From contig NZ_JAHDAC010000008.1 in NCBI RefSeq assembly GCF_018499505.1, positions 1-64,000 on the forward strand: a DNA stretch of 64,000 nucleotides, read 5' to 3'. The notes under the pieces were generated by a model, which saw only the letters and a list, made by a program, of their open reading frames with translations, ran no database searches and had not been told where the DNA came from. Source of the stretch: Streptococcus parasanguinis. GTDB lineage: Bacteria; Bacillota; Bacilli; Lactobacillales; Streptococcaceae. How positions within the stretch are numbered: position 1 is the stretch's first letter; each line of letters opens with the position of its first letter. The position numbers and the translations under genes were made by a program. Shown here one piece after another: positions 17,837 through 28,703 of the stretch.

Positions 17837-18568
17837 TCAATGAAATTCAGCCAACAATTCTATGATTCGTTTTTTATATTGCAATTGTTGCCAGTCTCTA
17901 TCCGTTGCTGGATCCCATTTTAAAGGAAGATCTGCAATAATTTCACCGGGATTATGATTCAAGATATAGACCCGGTCACTCAATGTCAAAGCTTCTTCGA
18001 TACTATGAGTGATCACTAGAGTGGTGAGACCAAGACGTTCCTTGCTTTCTAGATACCAGTGATAAAGATCCTGCCTTGTCAATTCATCTAAGGCACTAAA
18101 AGCTTCATCTAATAGGAAGACAGAATGACCCAATAGATAAGTCCTTAATAGCGCCACCCGTTGCCGCATCCCCCCACTCAGCGCATTAGGATAAAGGTTG
18201 GCGATACTTCCCAATTTAAATTCATCTAACAATTTTAGAGCTGTAGATGTTGCCTCTTCCTTAGGAATCTTTTTTAATTGAAGGGGAAGAATAATATTTC
18301 CCAATACTGTCTTATGTTCTAACAAAAGATCCTTTTGTAGCATATAGCTGACTTTCCCAAAGGAGATCGGGGCGTTATCTACTTCTATAGCCCCCTTTTG
18401 TAAGGGAAGGATCCCAGCAATTAAATTAAACAAGGTTGATTTCCCTACCCCACTTGGACCTAGAATAGAGACGATTTCTCCTTTTTGCACTTCTAGTGAT
18501 ACATTGTTTAAAACTGCTTTATCTCCAAAAGAGAAACTTACATCTTTTACGGTTAAAATATCAGTCAC
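17837..18568 (-). CDS. thiZ: ABC transporter ATP-binding protein, thiamin-precursor uptake (ThiZ-like)
   Basis: A 243-residue nucleotide-binding subunit. It shows Walker A GPSGVGKST (about 36-44), the signature LSGGMRQRVALLR (about 135), Walker B VFLLDEAFSALD and the H-loop VITHSIEEAL. It overlaps the substrate-binding gene by 8 bases. The TPP riboswitch ahead of the cluster and the NMT1/THI5-type binding protein indicate uptake of a pyrimidine precursor of thiamin (formylaminopyrimidine or HMP) rather than the nitrate or sulfonate substrates of related importers. Confidence 0.85.
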   Translation of the reverse strand: MTDILTVKDVSFSFGDKAVLNNVSLEVQKGEIVSILGPSGVGKSTLFNLIAGILPLQKGAIEVDNAPISFGKVSYMLQKDLLLEHKTVLGNIILPLQLKKIPKEEATSTALKLLDEFKLGSIANLYPNALSGGMRQRVALLRTYLLGHSVFLLDEAFSALDELTRQDLYHWYLESKERLGLTTLVITHSIEEALTLSDRVYILNHNPGEIIADLPLKWDPATDRDWQQLQYKKRIIELLAEFH

Positions 18569-19556
18569 CTACCAATTCATTTGTGAAACCTTTGTCTTCT
18601 AAGTCATTTGAGACCAAACCTTGCTCTTTTGCCCAAGCATAAAAAGCATTCCACCGCTTAGGATCAAACTGCCCCCACTTGTCCTTGTCTGAAGCATATT
18701 GACTGGAAAGATATTTTTGGGAAGCTAGTACAAAATCACTCTGGTTAGCTAAGGCAGGGGCCTGTTTGATCAAGATATCCGCAGCTTCTTCCGGATGCTC
18801 TATAGCATATTGGTAGCCTTTTTTCACCGCTTGAATGAATTTTTTTGCTTCCTCTTTATGAGACTTCAAATAGTCATTGTTAGCAATAATAACAGGCGAA
18901 TAGTAGTCAAATGCAGGAACAAAATCTTTCATATAGAAGAAATTGGTCTTCATTCCCTTTTGCTCAGCCAAAATTCCATCCCAACCGTGATAAATCCAAG
19001 CAGCATCAAAGACCTTATTTTCAATCGGAGTAATGGAATTTGAGTCACTATTTGGAACCAATTTTACTTGATTAAAATCAGCCCCCTCTTTTTTCATCAT
19101 CGATTTGATCATTTCCAACTCAATCGGATCATTCCAGGTACCATACTTCTTACCCACCAAATCTTTTGGACTTGTGATCGCTGCATCTTTTCTTGAAATA
19201 ATTCCTGACGTATTGTGTTCGACGATAGCTGCAACAGCGGTAATCCCCGCACCTTTATCCAATTTCTTGGCCATAGAATCTTGGAAATAAATTCCAAATG
19301 GAGCTTTCCCATTGATAATCAAATCAGAACTACTGTCTTCCGGGGGAAGTTTTATATCTACATCCAGTCCTGCATCTTTAAAGTACCCTTTTTCCTTAGC
19401 TACATAGAGACCCGTATGATTAGTATTCGGGGTCCAATCTAGAATAAAATCAATCTTTTTCAAATCGCTTGACGATTGCTTGACAGAATTTTGACAAGCA
19501 ATCAAGAAAGCAAATCCCAATATTATTGAGAAAAATAAACCTATTGACTTTTTCAT
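18561..19556 (-). CDS. thiY: NMT1/THI5-like substrate-binding lipoprotein (ThiY-like)
   Basis: A 331-residue binding protein anchored by a lipobox (LIAC, Cys about 21). The THI5/NMT1 fold begins with DFILDWTPNTNHTGLYVAKEKGYF-type sequence (about 37-60), and the middle carries GKAPFGIYFQDS. It should bind a thiamin pyrimidine precursor outside the membrane and deliver it to the ThiX-type permease. It lies between the permease and ATPase genes. The 57-base gap upstream carries two TTTACA-N4-TGTCAA elements. Confidence 0.88.
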   Translation of the reverse strand: MKKSIGLFFSIILGFAFLIACQNSVKQSSSDLKKIDFILDWTPNTNHTGLYVAKEKGYFKDAGLDVDIKLPPEDSSSDLIINGKAPFGIYFQDSMAKKLDKGAGITAVAAIVEHNTSGIISRKDAAITSPKDLVGKKYGTWNDPIELEMIKSMMKKEGADFNQVKLVPNSDSNSITPIENKVFDAAWIYHGWDGILAEQKGMKTNFFYMKDFVPAFDYYSPVIIANNDYLKSHKEEAKKFIQAVKKGYQYAIEHPEEAADILIKQAPALANQSDFVLASQKYLSSQYASDKDKWGQFDPKRWNAFYAWAKEQGLVSNDLEDKGFTNELVGD

Positions 19557-19568
19557 TAGCTATACCTC

Positions 19569-19617
19569 TTTTACATTTTTGTCAATTTAATTTTTACACC
19601 ATTTACAAGTTTGTCAA
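19569..19617. repeat. Two TTTACA-N4-TGTCAA elements between thi genes
   Basis: TTTACATTTTTGTCAA and TTTACAAGTTTGTCAA occur 33 bases apart in the short gap between permease and binding-protein genes. They resemble the TTTACA-N4-TGTAAA palindrome found elsewhere in the window, with one change each. Confidence 0.4.
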
Positions 19618-20372
19618 TCCTTTTTCCATTTTAGAATGTTTTTTTCTAATTGGTCAACGAGAAACATACCGAGTAAACTAATAGCAGAAATCAATACAAT
19701 GATCGCAAACATCGTATCATACTGAAATAACTTCTTCGACTGGATCATATAGACCCCCAATCCATCAAAACCTCCTAACCATTCTGAAACTACCGTACTG
19801 ATAAAAGCATAGGAAACGCTCACACGTAAACCTGCGAAAAAATAAGGAAGCGCTGCAGGAATTTTATAATGAACTAAAGTCTGAAAGCGATTGGCTTGCA
19901 TAATCTGAAACAATCTCAGAATATCTTGATCGCAATGCCGAAAACCATCTAACAGACTGACTACGATGGGAAATACCACCGTAATAATGATCAAAACTAG
20001 TTTTGGAAGCATACCATAACCAAACCAAAGAACCAAGATGGGGGCCAAGGCAATCGTCGGAATGGTTTGAATAACAACCATAAAAGGATAGACCAGATCA
20101 TTCACCCATTGACAACTATCCATGAGAATCGCAAAGCCAGCAGCAAGAAGAACCCCTATAACAAGTCCGATCAAGGCCACTTGAAGGGTAGACAAACTGT
20201 GATGAATCAGGAGAGCTCGATCTCGTACAAAGGTATTCCCAATTTCAAGTGGCGTTGGTAATACAAATTTGGGGAGGATATTTAAAAATCCTGCTAACTG
20301 CCATAAGACAAGAAGGCTGCTAAAACCTGCAAATCCTATCAACTGTTTTGAATATCTTTTTACAAGAGACAT
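19614..20372 (-). CDS. thiX: ABC transporter permease, thiamin-precursor uptake (ThiX-like)
   Basis: A 252-residue inner membrane subunit with about six helices and a BPD-type EAA loop (RFQTLVHYKIPAALPYFFAGLRVS, about 165-188). Start ATG 20372 is favoured because AAAGGAGG lies five bases upstream; a six-codon longer start would lie on the ribosome binding site. It is the first gene after the TPP riboswitch and terminator, so the three genes should be on when thiamin is scarce. Confidence 0.88.
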   Translation of the reverse strand: MSLVKRYSKQLIGFAGFSSLLVLWQLAGFLNILPKFVLPTPLEIGNTFVRDRALLIHHSLSTLQVALIGLVIGVLLAAGFAILMDSCQWVNDLVYPFMVVIQTIPTIALAPILVLWFGYGMLPKLVLIIITVVFPIVVSLLDGFRHCDQDILRLFQIMQANRFQTLVHYKIPAALPYFFAGLRVSVSYAFISTVVSEWLGGFDGLGVYMIQSKKLFQYDTMFAIIVLISAISLLGMFLVDQLEKNILKWKKD

Positions 20373-20393
20373 CGTAACCTCCTTTCTCACAAA

Positions 20394-20425
20394 TAAAAAA
20401 CGCCTCCAAAATAGGAGACGGATTG
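20394..20425 (-). terminator. Riboswitch-controlled terminator of thiXYZ
   Basis: On the minus strand CCGTCTCC-tatttt-GGAGGCG runs into TTTTTTATTTG, directly ahead of the thiX ribosome binding site. It is the expression platform of the TPP riboswitch. Confidence 0.8.
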
Positions 20426-20447
20426 CACAAGGTCACTCATAACGAAA

Positions 20448-20545
20448 AATACATTTCATTTGTTTCCTACGCTGGCATTACCCAGATCAGGTGCGGTCGA
20501 AGCTTACACTTCCTCTCAGACTGTACACAGACTCCCATATGTATT
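20448..20545 (-). ncRNA. TPP riboswitch (THI element)
   Basis: On the minus strand the conserved blocks CTGAGAGG, ACCTGATCTGGGTAATGCC and AGCGTAGG are present in order, enclosed by a P1 stem AATACAT/ATGTATT. It binds thiamin pyrophosphate and, with the terminator at 20394, should shut off thiXYZ when thiamin is plentiful. Confidence 0.95.
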
Positions 20546-20582
20546 TATTATAATAACTGATTTAGACGATAAAAGCAAGAAA

Positions 20583-20855
20583 TTAATCCAAATAACGAAT
20601 TAAATTCTTCTCTGTCAAAATATCTGAATAGGTGTAAGACTCCACGTAGGTATTGGCCGGTTCACCTGGTAAGCTATTGTCGTTCGTATACTCGATAATA
20701 AATAAAGAAGGATAGACCTCAATCAAGCGTCCAAATTTATTTTTTTGACGTTTCCGTCCATTTTCAAGCGTCATTTCAACCACTTGTCCTTCATGGGCCT
20801 TGATTTCTTCTTTAATTTTTTTCATTTTTGCAACATCTGTAAATGCATCACTCAT
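20583..20855 (-). CDS. veg: Veg family protein
   Basis: A 90-residue small protein with the Veg core (GQVVEMTLENGRKRQKNKFGRLIEVYPSLF-type sequence, about 19-50). Veg proteins are conserved in Firmicutes and in Bacillus influence biofilm and matrix gene expression by an unclear mechanism. It begins one base after the dnaB stop, so it is translated from the same message as the helicase gene. Confidence 0.9.
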   Translation of the reverse strand: MSDAFTDVAKMKKIKEEIKAHEGQVVEMTLENGRKRQKNKFGRLIEVYPSLFIIEYTNDNSLPGEPANTYVESYTYSDILTEKNLIRYLD

Positions 20856-20856
20856 C

Positions 20857-22215
20857 TTATTGATCCTCTCTCTTTGAAATACTTGAGAATTTATTGTATT
20901 CCTTTTGGAATATTAATTCGACTGTCCCACGCGCACCTGAACGGTTTTTCTCGATAATCACTTCAACCGTATTATTAGGCATTCCATCTTCTTCCTCTTC
21001 ACCAGCTCTATCATAATAATCATCACGGTACAAGAAAGCAACAATATCCGCATCCTGCTCAATCGAGCCAGATTCACGAATATCAGAAAGAACAGGACGT
21101 TTGTCTTGGCGCTGTTCCACACCACGTGATAGCTGACTCAAAGCAATAACGGGAACTTTTAGTTCCTTAGCCAAAATCTTTAACTGACGAGAAATTTCTG
21201 AAACTTCCTGTTGACGGTTTTCTCTTCCAGTCCCTGTAATCAGCTGCAGGTAGTCAATCAGAATAAGACCAAGATTCCCTGTTTCCTGCGCTAATTTTCT
21301 TGCTCTCGAACGAATCTCAGTGATCCGAATTCCTGGAGTATCATCAATGTAAATACTCGCATTGGCCAAATTCCCTTGAGCAATGGCATATTTTCGCCAC
21401 TCTTCATCCGTCAATTGACCTGTACGAATCGAATGGGATTCAATCAAGCCTTCAGCTGCTAACATCCGATCAACCAAACTTTCAGCACCCATTTCTAATG
21501 AGAAAATAGCCACTGTCTTATCCAACTTTGTCCCGATATTTTGAGCAATATTTAGAGCAAAGGCTGTTTTCCCTACTGCAGGACGAGCCGCTAAAATAAT
21601 CAACTCTTCCTCATGTAGCCCTGTCGTCATATGGTCCAAATCGCGATAGCCTGTCGCAATACCCGTGATATCAGAGGTTTGAAGCGAGCGGGCTTCCAAG
21701 CTACCAAAATTTATATTCAAGATGTCTCGAATATTTTTAAATCCACTACGATTTGCGTTTTCACTAACATCAATCAGAGCTTTTTCAGCACCCGCAATGA
21801 TTTCATCTGAAGGACTTGCGCCATCATAAGCTTGATTAATACTTTCCGTTAATCGAGAGATCAATCGACGTAAGACAGCTTTTTCGGCAACAATCTTCGC
21901 GTAATACTCCGCGTTAGCTGAAGTTGGTACCGAATTAATGACTTCTACCAAATAGGAGAGACCGCCAATATTTTGGAGATCCCCCTGACTATCTAAAATA
22001 TTTCGAACAGTCGTCGCATCAATCGCATCCCCGCGGTCAGCTAGATCGATCATGGCTTTAAAAATCAAACGGTGCGAGTACTTAAAGAAATCGCCAGGCT
22101 CGATATATTCACGAACAAAGACCAATTTCCCCTCATCAATAAAAATGGCTCCCAACACTGATTGTTCAGCTTGGATATCTTGAGGTTGTGTTCGTAATTC
22201 CTCTATCTCAGCCAT
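20857..22215 (-). CDS. dnaB: Replicative DNA helicase
   Basis: A 452-residue hexameric 5'-3' helicase (called DnaC in Bacillus). The N-terminal DnaB domain (about 15-115) is joined to a RecA-like motor with Walker A ARPAVGKTAF (about 210), Walker B LILIDYLQL (about 318) and the C-terminal SDIRESGSIEQDADIVAFLYR block (about 390). ATG 22215 lies 26 bases after the rplI stop, forming a gdpP-rplI-dnaB-veg cluster. Confidence 0.98.
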   Translation of the reverse strand: MAEIEELRTQPQDIQAEQSVLGAIFIDEGKLVFVREYIEPGDFFKYSHRLIFKAMIDLADRGDAIDATTVRNILDSQGDLQNIGGLSYLVEVINSVPTSANAEYYAKIVAEKAVLRRLISRLTESINQAYDGASPSDEIIAGAEKALIDVSENANRSGFKNIRDILNINFGSLEARSLQTSDITGIATGYRDLDHMTTGLHEEELIILAARPAVGKTAFALNIAQNIGTKLDKTVAIFSLEMGAESLVDRMLAAEGLIESHSIRTGQLTDEEWRKYAIAQGNLANASIYIDDTPGIRITEIRSRARKLAQETGNLGLILIDYLQLITGTGRENRQQEVSEISRQLKILAKELKVPVIALSQLSRGVEQRQDKRPVLSDIRESGSIEQDADIVAFLYRDDYYDRAGEEEEDGMPNNTVEVIIEKNRSGARGTVELIFQKEYNKFSSISKREDQ

Positions 22216-22241
22216 AAAAAAAACCTTTCTATCGATCGTGT

Positions 22242-22694
22242 TTACCCTTCGTTTACACGAATATTAATCACACCTGTAACATCTTGATAAATTTTTACAG
22301 GGACGTCAATCAAACCTGTTGAACGAATTGGAGTGGAAACTTGGATATGACGTTTATCAATCTTAATGCCAAATTGTTTCTCAAGTTCTTCTGCAATCTT
22401 TTTATTGGTAATAGAGCCGAAAGTACGGCCATCTGGCCCAATTTTTTCAGTGAATTGAACAACAGTTGCTTCTTCTTCTAATTTTGCTTTAATCTTTTGC
22501 GCTTCCGCTAATAATTCAGCATGCGCTTTTTCTTCTGACTTTTGCTTTCCACGAAGCTCACCGATTGCTTGGGCATTAGCTTCTTTCGCAAGATTTTTCT
22601 TGATCAAAAAGTTTTGTGCATAACCAGTAGGCACTTCTTTAATTTCGCCTTTTTTACCTTTACCTTTTACATCCGCTAAGAAAATAACTTTCAT
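22242..22694 (-). CDS. rplI: 50S ribosomal protein L9
   Basis: A 150-residue two-domain protein that binds 23S rRNA. The N-terminal domain [20 protein letters not shown] and the long central helix are typical, as is the C-terminal domain ending [12 protein letters not shown]. Its start overlaps the gdpP stop by four bases, and it is usually linked to gdpP and dnaB in Firmicutes. Confidence 0.99.
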   Translation of the reverse strand: MKVIFLADVKGKGKKGEIKEVPTGYAQNFLIKKNLAKEANAQAIGELRGKQKSEEKAHAELLAEAQKIKAKLEEEATVVQFTEKIGPDGRTFGSITNKKIAEELEKQFGIKIDKRHIQVSTPIRSTGLIDVPVKIYQDVTGVINIRVNEG

Positions 22695-24667
22695 TCTACA
22701 TTCTCCTTTTCAATAGTTACTTCGTTTTCAATAGTCTCAATCAGTTGTTGACGAATACTCATCAAATCTTGACCCTCAATTTGAGAGGCTGCCGAATTGA
22801 AATGACCTCCTCCGCCAAGCTGTTCCATGATACGCTGTACATTGACTTTGCTTCGACTTCGTGCAGAAATCGAGACAGTCCCACTTTGATTACAAGCAAT
22901 GACAAAGGTTGCTTCCACCTCAGACATGGCTAGCATACTATCAGCTGCTTTACTAATAGTTACTAAATCATAGGCTTTAGTCGTATTGGAACAAGCTACG
23001 ATGATATGTGGCAAAATCTTTTCACCAGTCAAGATCAGTTCGTTCACTTCGCGGTACTCGTCAAACTGAATCGCAGAGATCTCCTGGATGGCTACGCTAT
23101 CACTACCTCTTGAGCGAAGGTAACTCGCCACATCAAAGGTCCGACTTGTAACACGTGTGGAGAAGTTCTTAGTATCCAGCATGATTCCAGCCATCAAGAC
23201 ACTAGCTTGAATCTTCGTCAATCGATTTTTCTTCGACTTCTGGAACTGAATCAGTTCACTTACCAATTCGCTCGCACTACTTGCTCCACTTTCAATATAG
23301 GTGATCAGAACATTTTCAGGAAAATCATCATCACGACGGTGATGGTCAATAACTATAATCTGTTGAAATTCCTTATAGAATTCTTTGGATAGGGTCAATG
23401 CTGTTTTAGCATGGTCCACCATAATCAGCAAGGAGCGATCCGTTACCATTTGCAAAGCTTCCTCTACAGTAAGGAGTTTTGTAACCTGCTCATCCTCTAG
23501 TTTTGCAATCGCTCTTGAAATATCACAAGCCGTTGCATGCGGGTCATAGACCACATAAGAGGAAGCCAAAATATTGCTAGAGAAAAACTGCATTCCCACA
23601 GACGCTCCTAAAGCATCCATATCCAAGTTTCTATGTCCAACAATGAAGACTTGATCAACGGATTTAATCTTATCCGAAATAGCTGTCATCATAGCGCGTG
23701 TGCGAGTCCGAGTCCGCTTCACAGCCGAAGCTGTTCCCCCACCAAAGAAAATAGGGGTTTTCTGTTCATCGTTTTCTTTGACTACTGCTTGATCCCCACC
23801 ACGAACTTCCGCAAGGTTTAGGTTCAAGAGAGCCACTTTACCAATCTCATCATGCTCCCCATCACCGTACGAGAATCCCATACTTAAGGTAATAGGTAGC
23901 TCACGATTTTTAGCTTCTTCACGGAATTGATCGATGACTGAAAATTTTGATTCCATCAACTGTTCTAAGACCGTGTAGTCTGTAAACAAATAGAAACGAT
24001 CCATCCCCACACGTCTGTAAAACATATGGTAATGAGCTGTAAACTCTTCTACAAAGTTGGCAATAAAACTATTGATATTACTAATATCAGAGTCTGAAAT
24101 GACATCTTCTAGATCATCATAGTTATCAACAGAAATAATACCGATAACAGGACGAGTTGTCACCAATCCCACAGTTGCTTCATACTCACTTGAAACATCA
24201 AAAAAGTAAACAACACTAGACGTCTGATCAAAGTAAACGGAATATTTCTTATCGGCTACAGTGATATAATGACCTATATCCTCAAACAAAGTATTGAGTA
24301 ACTTTTTCAATGATTCAACATCAATGTCCCCATCATCTGTTGAAAAAATCAATTCAGCATAAGGGTTGAACCACTCTACTTCATTTGACTCTTCATTAAT
24401 TTTAATAACTCCAACAGGCATTTTATCAAGAAGAGATGCTAATCCGCTTTCTGCCTGATGGTTAACATATTGTATTTGTTCTAATTCATCTAACTCTGAA
24501 ATTTGTAACTGGTATTCAAATAAAGCAATCAATCCAGCTAAGACTAAAAAAATTGCAATGAGAGTTACATAGCCTTTGCCAAAGATTCTTAAAAAAATTG
24601 CTAAAATTGCAAATGAAATAAAACCAATTAACACATAATGGATGAACGATAAACGAAATTTTTTCAT
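22691..24667 (-). CDS. gdpP: Cyclic-di-AMP phosphodiesterase GdpP (DHH family)
   Basis: About 658 residues. Two N-terminal membrane helices (about 8-55) lead into a PAS-like domain, a degenerate GGDEF domain (about 170-300) and a DHH/DHHA1 phosphodiesterase with [11 protein letters not shown] (about 350), DHHRRDDDF (about 425) and [12 protein letters not shown] (about 612). It hydrolyses c-di-AMP, which controls potassium and osmotic balance and wall stress. The second of two adjacent ATGs is chosen because it has the better spacing to GAGG. Upstream in-frame codons run through non-coding AT-rich sequence and are rejected. Confidence 0.96.
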   Translation of the reverse strand: MKKFRLSFIHYVLIGFISFAILAIFLRIFGKGYVTLIAIFLVLAGLIALFEYQLQISELDELEQIQYVNHQAESGLASLLDKMPVGVIKINEESNEVEWFNPYAELIFSTDDGDIDVESLKKLLNTLFEDIGHYITVADKKYSVYFDQTSSVVYFFDVSSEYEATVGLVTTRPVIGIISVDNYDDLEDVISDSDISNINSFIANFVEEFTAHYHMFYRRVGMDRFYLFTDYTVLEQLMESKFSVIDQFREEAKNRELPITLSMGFSYGDGEHDEIGKVALLNLNLAEVRGGDQAVVKENDEQKTPIFFGGGTASAVKRTRTRTRAMMTAISDKIKSVDQVFIVGHRNLDMDALGASVGMQFFSSNILASSYVVYDPHATACDISRAIAKLEDEQVTKLLTVEEALQMVTDRSLLIMVDHAKTALTLSKEFYKEFQQIIVIDHHRRDDDFPENVLITYIESGASSASELVSELIQFQKSKKNRLTKIQASVLMAGIMLDTKNFSTRVTSRTFDVASYLRSRGSDSVAIQEISAIQFDEYREVNELILTGEKILPHIIVACSNTTKAYDLVTISKAADSMLAMSEVEATFVIACNQSGTVSISARSRSKVNVQRIMEQLGGGGHFNSAASQIEGQDLMSIRQQLIETIENEVTIEKENVE

Positions 24668-24776
24668 CATAAACCTCTTCTCGGCATTATACCATAAATA
24701 GAGGTAAAAAGCGAGGTTTCTCTCTATATTACAGAGAAGATCGACCTGTAAAAAGCTCTTCCTCCGCTTCACTACT

Positions 24777-24804
24777 TTGTAAACAATGTTTACAACTGTG
24801 TAAA
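24777..24804. promoter_or_regulatory. Overlapping palindromes upstream of gdpP
   Basis: TTGTAAAC-AAT-GTTTACAA (24777-24795) is a perfect 19-base palindrome. It overlaps TTTACA-ACTG-TGTAAA (24789-24804), one of four perfect copies of this second motif in the window. The site is about 110 bases upstream of the gdpP start and may be an operator; the protein is unknown. Confidence 0.45.
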
Positions 24805-24830
24805 TATTAACAACAGATTTCAATCCATAA

Positions 24831-24862
24831 AATTGAGGCTGAAACATCATCTCAGCCCCATT
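24831..24862 (-). terminator. mnmG terminator
   Basis: On the minus strand GGGGCTGA-gatgatgttt-TCAGCCTC is followed by AATTTTATGG, right after the mnmG stop. Confidence 0.65.
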
Positions 24863-24865
24863 TTA

Positions 24866-26776
24866 TTAGTGGTTTGCTTTGTTTTTGGAGATGCTCCGAG
24901 ATTTACCTTCCAAGTAAACCATTAAAATAGAGATATCCGCTGGATTGACACCTGAGATACGACTTGCTTGACCAATCGTTTCTGGATTAATTAATTTAAA
25001 TTTTTGACGCGCTTCGGTTGCGATGGAGTCAATATCATCCCAGTCAATATTCGCAGGAATTCGTTTTTCTTCCATACGCTTCATTTTTTCGACTTGGTCC
25101 ATTGCTTTTGAAATATAGCCTTCGTATTTAATTTCAGTTTCAATCAATTCAATGATTTTATCATCCAGTTCTTCAGCTGCAGGACCGATAAATTCTACCA
25201 CATCTTGGTAAGAGACTTCTGGTCGTCGCAAGAATTCTTTAGCAGTGACAGCATCTGTTAATGGTTTAAAGCCCATTGCAGCAACCTTTTCATTGGTTTC
25301 CTTTACAGGCTTTAACTTAATGCTATCTAAACGCTTCATCTCGTTTTCAAACTGATACTTCTTGGTTTCGAAACGTTGCCAACGTTCATCATCTACCAAT
25401 CCAATTGCTCGTCCCATTTCTGTCAAGCGCATATCGGCATTATCATGACGCAAAATCAAACGGTATTCTGCACGGCTTGTTAACAAACGATACGGTTCGA
25501 TCGTTCCCTTTGTTACCAAATCATCGATCATGACCCCAATATAACCATCACTACGTTTCAAAATGAGTTCCGGTTTTCCTTGGATTTTTAGAGCCGCATT
25601 GATCCCTGCAATAATTCCTTGACCAGCGGCCTCCTCATAGCCTGATGTTCCATTGGTTTGACCAGCTGTAAAGAGACCTGAAATTTTCTTGGTTTCCAAA
25701 GTTGCGCGCAATTGATGAGGCAAAACCATATCATACTCAATTGCATAACCCGTTCGCATCATTTCTGCCTTCTCAAGTCCCTTAATAGAATGGACGAGAT
25801 CCCGTTGAACATCCTCTGGTAAACTCGTTGACAGCCCTTGAACATAGACTTCTTCTGTATTTCGTCCCTCAGGTTCTAAAAATAGTTGATGACGCTCTTT
25901 GTCAGCAAAACGGACAATTTTATCCTCAATGGACGGACAATAGCGAGGACCTACTCCCTTTACAACCCCTGTAAACATAGGTGCCCGGTGTAAATTATTC
26001 TGGATAATTTCATGACTATGCCCATTCGTGTAAGTCAACCAACAAGGAACCTGATCCTTTACATAATCTTCATCACGCGATGTATAAGAAAAATGATTTG
26101 GAGCTTCATCTCCAGGTTGAATTTCCGTTTCATCATAATTAATTGACGATGCCTTTACACGAGGTGGCGTCCCTGTTTTGAAACGTCCAATTTCTAATCC
26201 TAGCTGTTTGAGATTGTCGGCCAAATTGATAGAAGCTAGACTATGATTAGGTCCTGATGAATACTTGAGATCTCCAATGATAATTTCTCCGCGTAAAGCT
26301 GTCCCAGTAGTGACAATAACAGCCTTTGCACCATACTCTTGGTGAGTCGCAGTCCTTACACCAACAACCTTACCATTCTCCACCAAAATCTCATCAATCA
26401 TAGTTTGGCGAAGAGTTAAATTTTCTTGGTTTTCAACCGTTTTCCGCATTTCTTTTGAGTAAAGTTCTTTGTCTGCTTGAGCCCGAAGTGCACGAACCGC
26501 AGGACCTTTACCAGTATTGAGCATTTTCATTTGGATGTAGGTCTTGTCGATATTCTTCGCCATTTCTCCACCGAGGGCATCGACTTCACGCACGACAATC
26601 CCCTTAGCAGAACCACCAATAGAGGGATTACAAGGCATAAAAGCCAGCATTTCAATGTTAATAGTCGCAAGTAAGATCTTACAACCCATACGGCTAGCAG
26701 CTAGAGAGGCTTCTACTCCCGCATGCCCCGCACCGATTACAATGATATCGTATTCTTCAATAAAATTATAAGTCAT
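24866..26776 (-). CDS. mnmG: tRNA uridine-5-carboxymethylaminomethyl modification enzyme MnmG (GidA)
   Basis: A 636-residue FAD protein that with MnmE adds the carboxymethylaminomethyl group to wobble U34. FAD-binding [12 protein letters not shown] (about 12-23), [11 protein letters not shown] (about 49) and the C-terminal [15 protein letters not shown] (about 372) are in place. Full family length. ATG 26776 follows AGGAGAAAAA. The NUDIX gene lies just upstream and mnmA, acting on the same nucleotide, is about 600 bases further. Confidence 0.98.
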   Translation of the reverse strand: MTYNFIEEYDIIVIGAGHAGVEASLAASRMGCKILLATINIEMLAFMPCNPSIGGSAKGIVVREVDALGGEMAKNIDKTYIQMKMLNTGKGPAVRALRAQADKELYSKEMRKTVENQENLTLRQTMIDEILVENGKVVGVRTATHQEYGAKAVIVTTGTALRGEIIIGDLKYSSGPNHSLASINLADNLKQLGLEIGRFKTGTPPRVKASSINYDETEIQPGDEAPNHFSYTSRDEDYVKDQVPCWLTYTNGHSHEIIQNNLHRAPMFTGVVKGVGPRYCPSIEDKIVRFADKERHQLFLEPEGRNTEEVYVQGLSTSLPEDVQRDLVHSIKGLEKAEMMRTGYAIEYDMVLPHQLRATLETKKISGLFTAGQTNGTSGYEEAAGQGIIAGINAALKIQGKPELILKRSDGYIGVMIDDLVTKGTIEPYRLLTSRAEYRLILRHDNADMRLTEMGRAIGLVDDERWQRFETKKYQFENEMKRLDSIKLKPVKETNEKVAAMGFKPLTDAVTAKEFLRRPEVSYQDVVEFIGPAAEELDDKIIELIETEIKYEGYISKAMDQVEKMKRMEEKRIPANIDWDDIDSIATEARQKFKLINPETIGQASRISGVNPADISILMVYLEGKSRSISKNKANH

Positions 26777-26784
26777 TTTTTCTC

Positions 26785-27240
26785 CTATTTCTCAAGATGA
26801 ATGTGTCTTAATTTTCCGTCCCATTCTGGTAGGGCTGATTTTAAAAAGGCTGGTTTCAGGTCAACAGTGTGTAAATCATCTAAAGCAATCCAACGGCAAG
26901 GTAATTGCTTTGTATCTTCCTGCATGACCAAAGGTGCATCTTCCAGTAAGTCCACCAAATAATGAAATTCAATGTTATGGTAGTGGATTCCAGCTTGTTC
27001 AAAGTGATTTTCAACCACGAAAGCTAACGGACCTGCTGTAGATGTGACACCAAGTTCCTCTTTGACTTCCCGAACTACAGCATCTTCTGTAGTTTCATTG
27101 ACTTGAATAGCACCTCCGATTGTATAACAGCCGTCCTCATCTGCTATGACGAACAAGTGGTTATCTTTTACAATCAAAGCAGTCGCTCTCACACCAAAAA
27201 CAGTAGAACCTATTTTCGTCCGAAAATCCTGTTGCCTCAT
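26785..27240 (-). CDS. NUDIX hydrolase
   Basis: 151 residues with a perfect Nudix box ([23 protein letters not shown], about 44-66: G-x5-E-x7-REVxEELG). It should hydrolyse a nucleoside diphosphate-linked substrate, not identifiable from sequence. Start ATG 27240 follows AAAGGAAGTAAA; an upstream extension lacks a ribosome binding site. The stop is eight bases ahead of mnmG. Confidence 0.88.
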   Translation of the reverse strand: MRQQDFRTKIGSTVFGVRATALIVKDNHLFVIADEDGCYTIGGAIQVNETTEDAVVREVKEELGVTSTAGPLAFVVENHFEQAGIHYHNIEFHYLVDLLEDAPLVMQEDTKQLPCRWIALDDLHTVDLKPAFLKSALPEWDGKLRHIHLEK

Positions 27241-27377
27241 TTTACTTCCTTTCGAAATCACACAAAAATAGTCAAAACTCTGAGAAGTGCAGGACAAAAA
27301 AGCCTGCAACATCCATGAGCTTTGACCATCATTTCTATTGCTTTTATTATTGTAGCAAATTGAAAAAATTTGTCAAT

Positions 27378-28523
<1,146 letters not shown>

Positions 28524-28525
28524 TC

Positions 28526-28566
28526 ACGATTGAAGGTCGTGGTTTGCTTCAACGATTGAAGGTCGT
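28526..28566. repeat. Duplicated 15-base element upstream of mnmA
   Basis: ACGATTGAAGGTCGT occurs at 28526-28540 and again at 28552-28566, 26 bases apart. Each copy begins ACGA and ends TCGT, so each is itself a small inverted repeat. The pair lies 27-67 bases before the mnmA start. Confidence 0.55.
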
Positions 28567-28647
28567 TTTGAGCAGTTACCATTTTAACACGCTTTATATT
28601 AGAAAACAAGCATCTTACTATTCTTTTTGTTGGTCAGGATCGATGGG

Positions 28648-28663
28648 TTTACATGCCTGTAAA
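28648..28663. promoter_or_regulatory. TTTACA-N4-TGTAAA palindrome upstream of mnmA
   Basis: TTTACA-TGCC-TGTAAA lies just beyond the terminator that follows the LysM gene and about 150 bases ahead of mnmA. One of four perfect copies in the window. Confidence 0.45.
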
Positions 28664-28666
28664 TAT

Positions 28667-28695
28667 AAAAAGAGTCCTATTCAAGAACTCTTTTT
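28667..28695. terminator. Bidirectional terminator between the LysM gene and mnmA
   Basis: AAAAAGAGT-cctattcaag-AACTCTTTTT, A-run and T-run on both flanks, just past the LysM gene stop. Confidence 0.75.
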
Positions 28696-28703
28696 AAACG
28701 AAT

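Noticed and set aside
25968-25984. TTTACA-N5-TGTAAA inside mnmG
   Set aside because: Spacer is five bases and the site is in coding sequence; not counted with the intergenic N4 palindromes.
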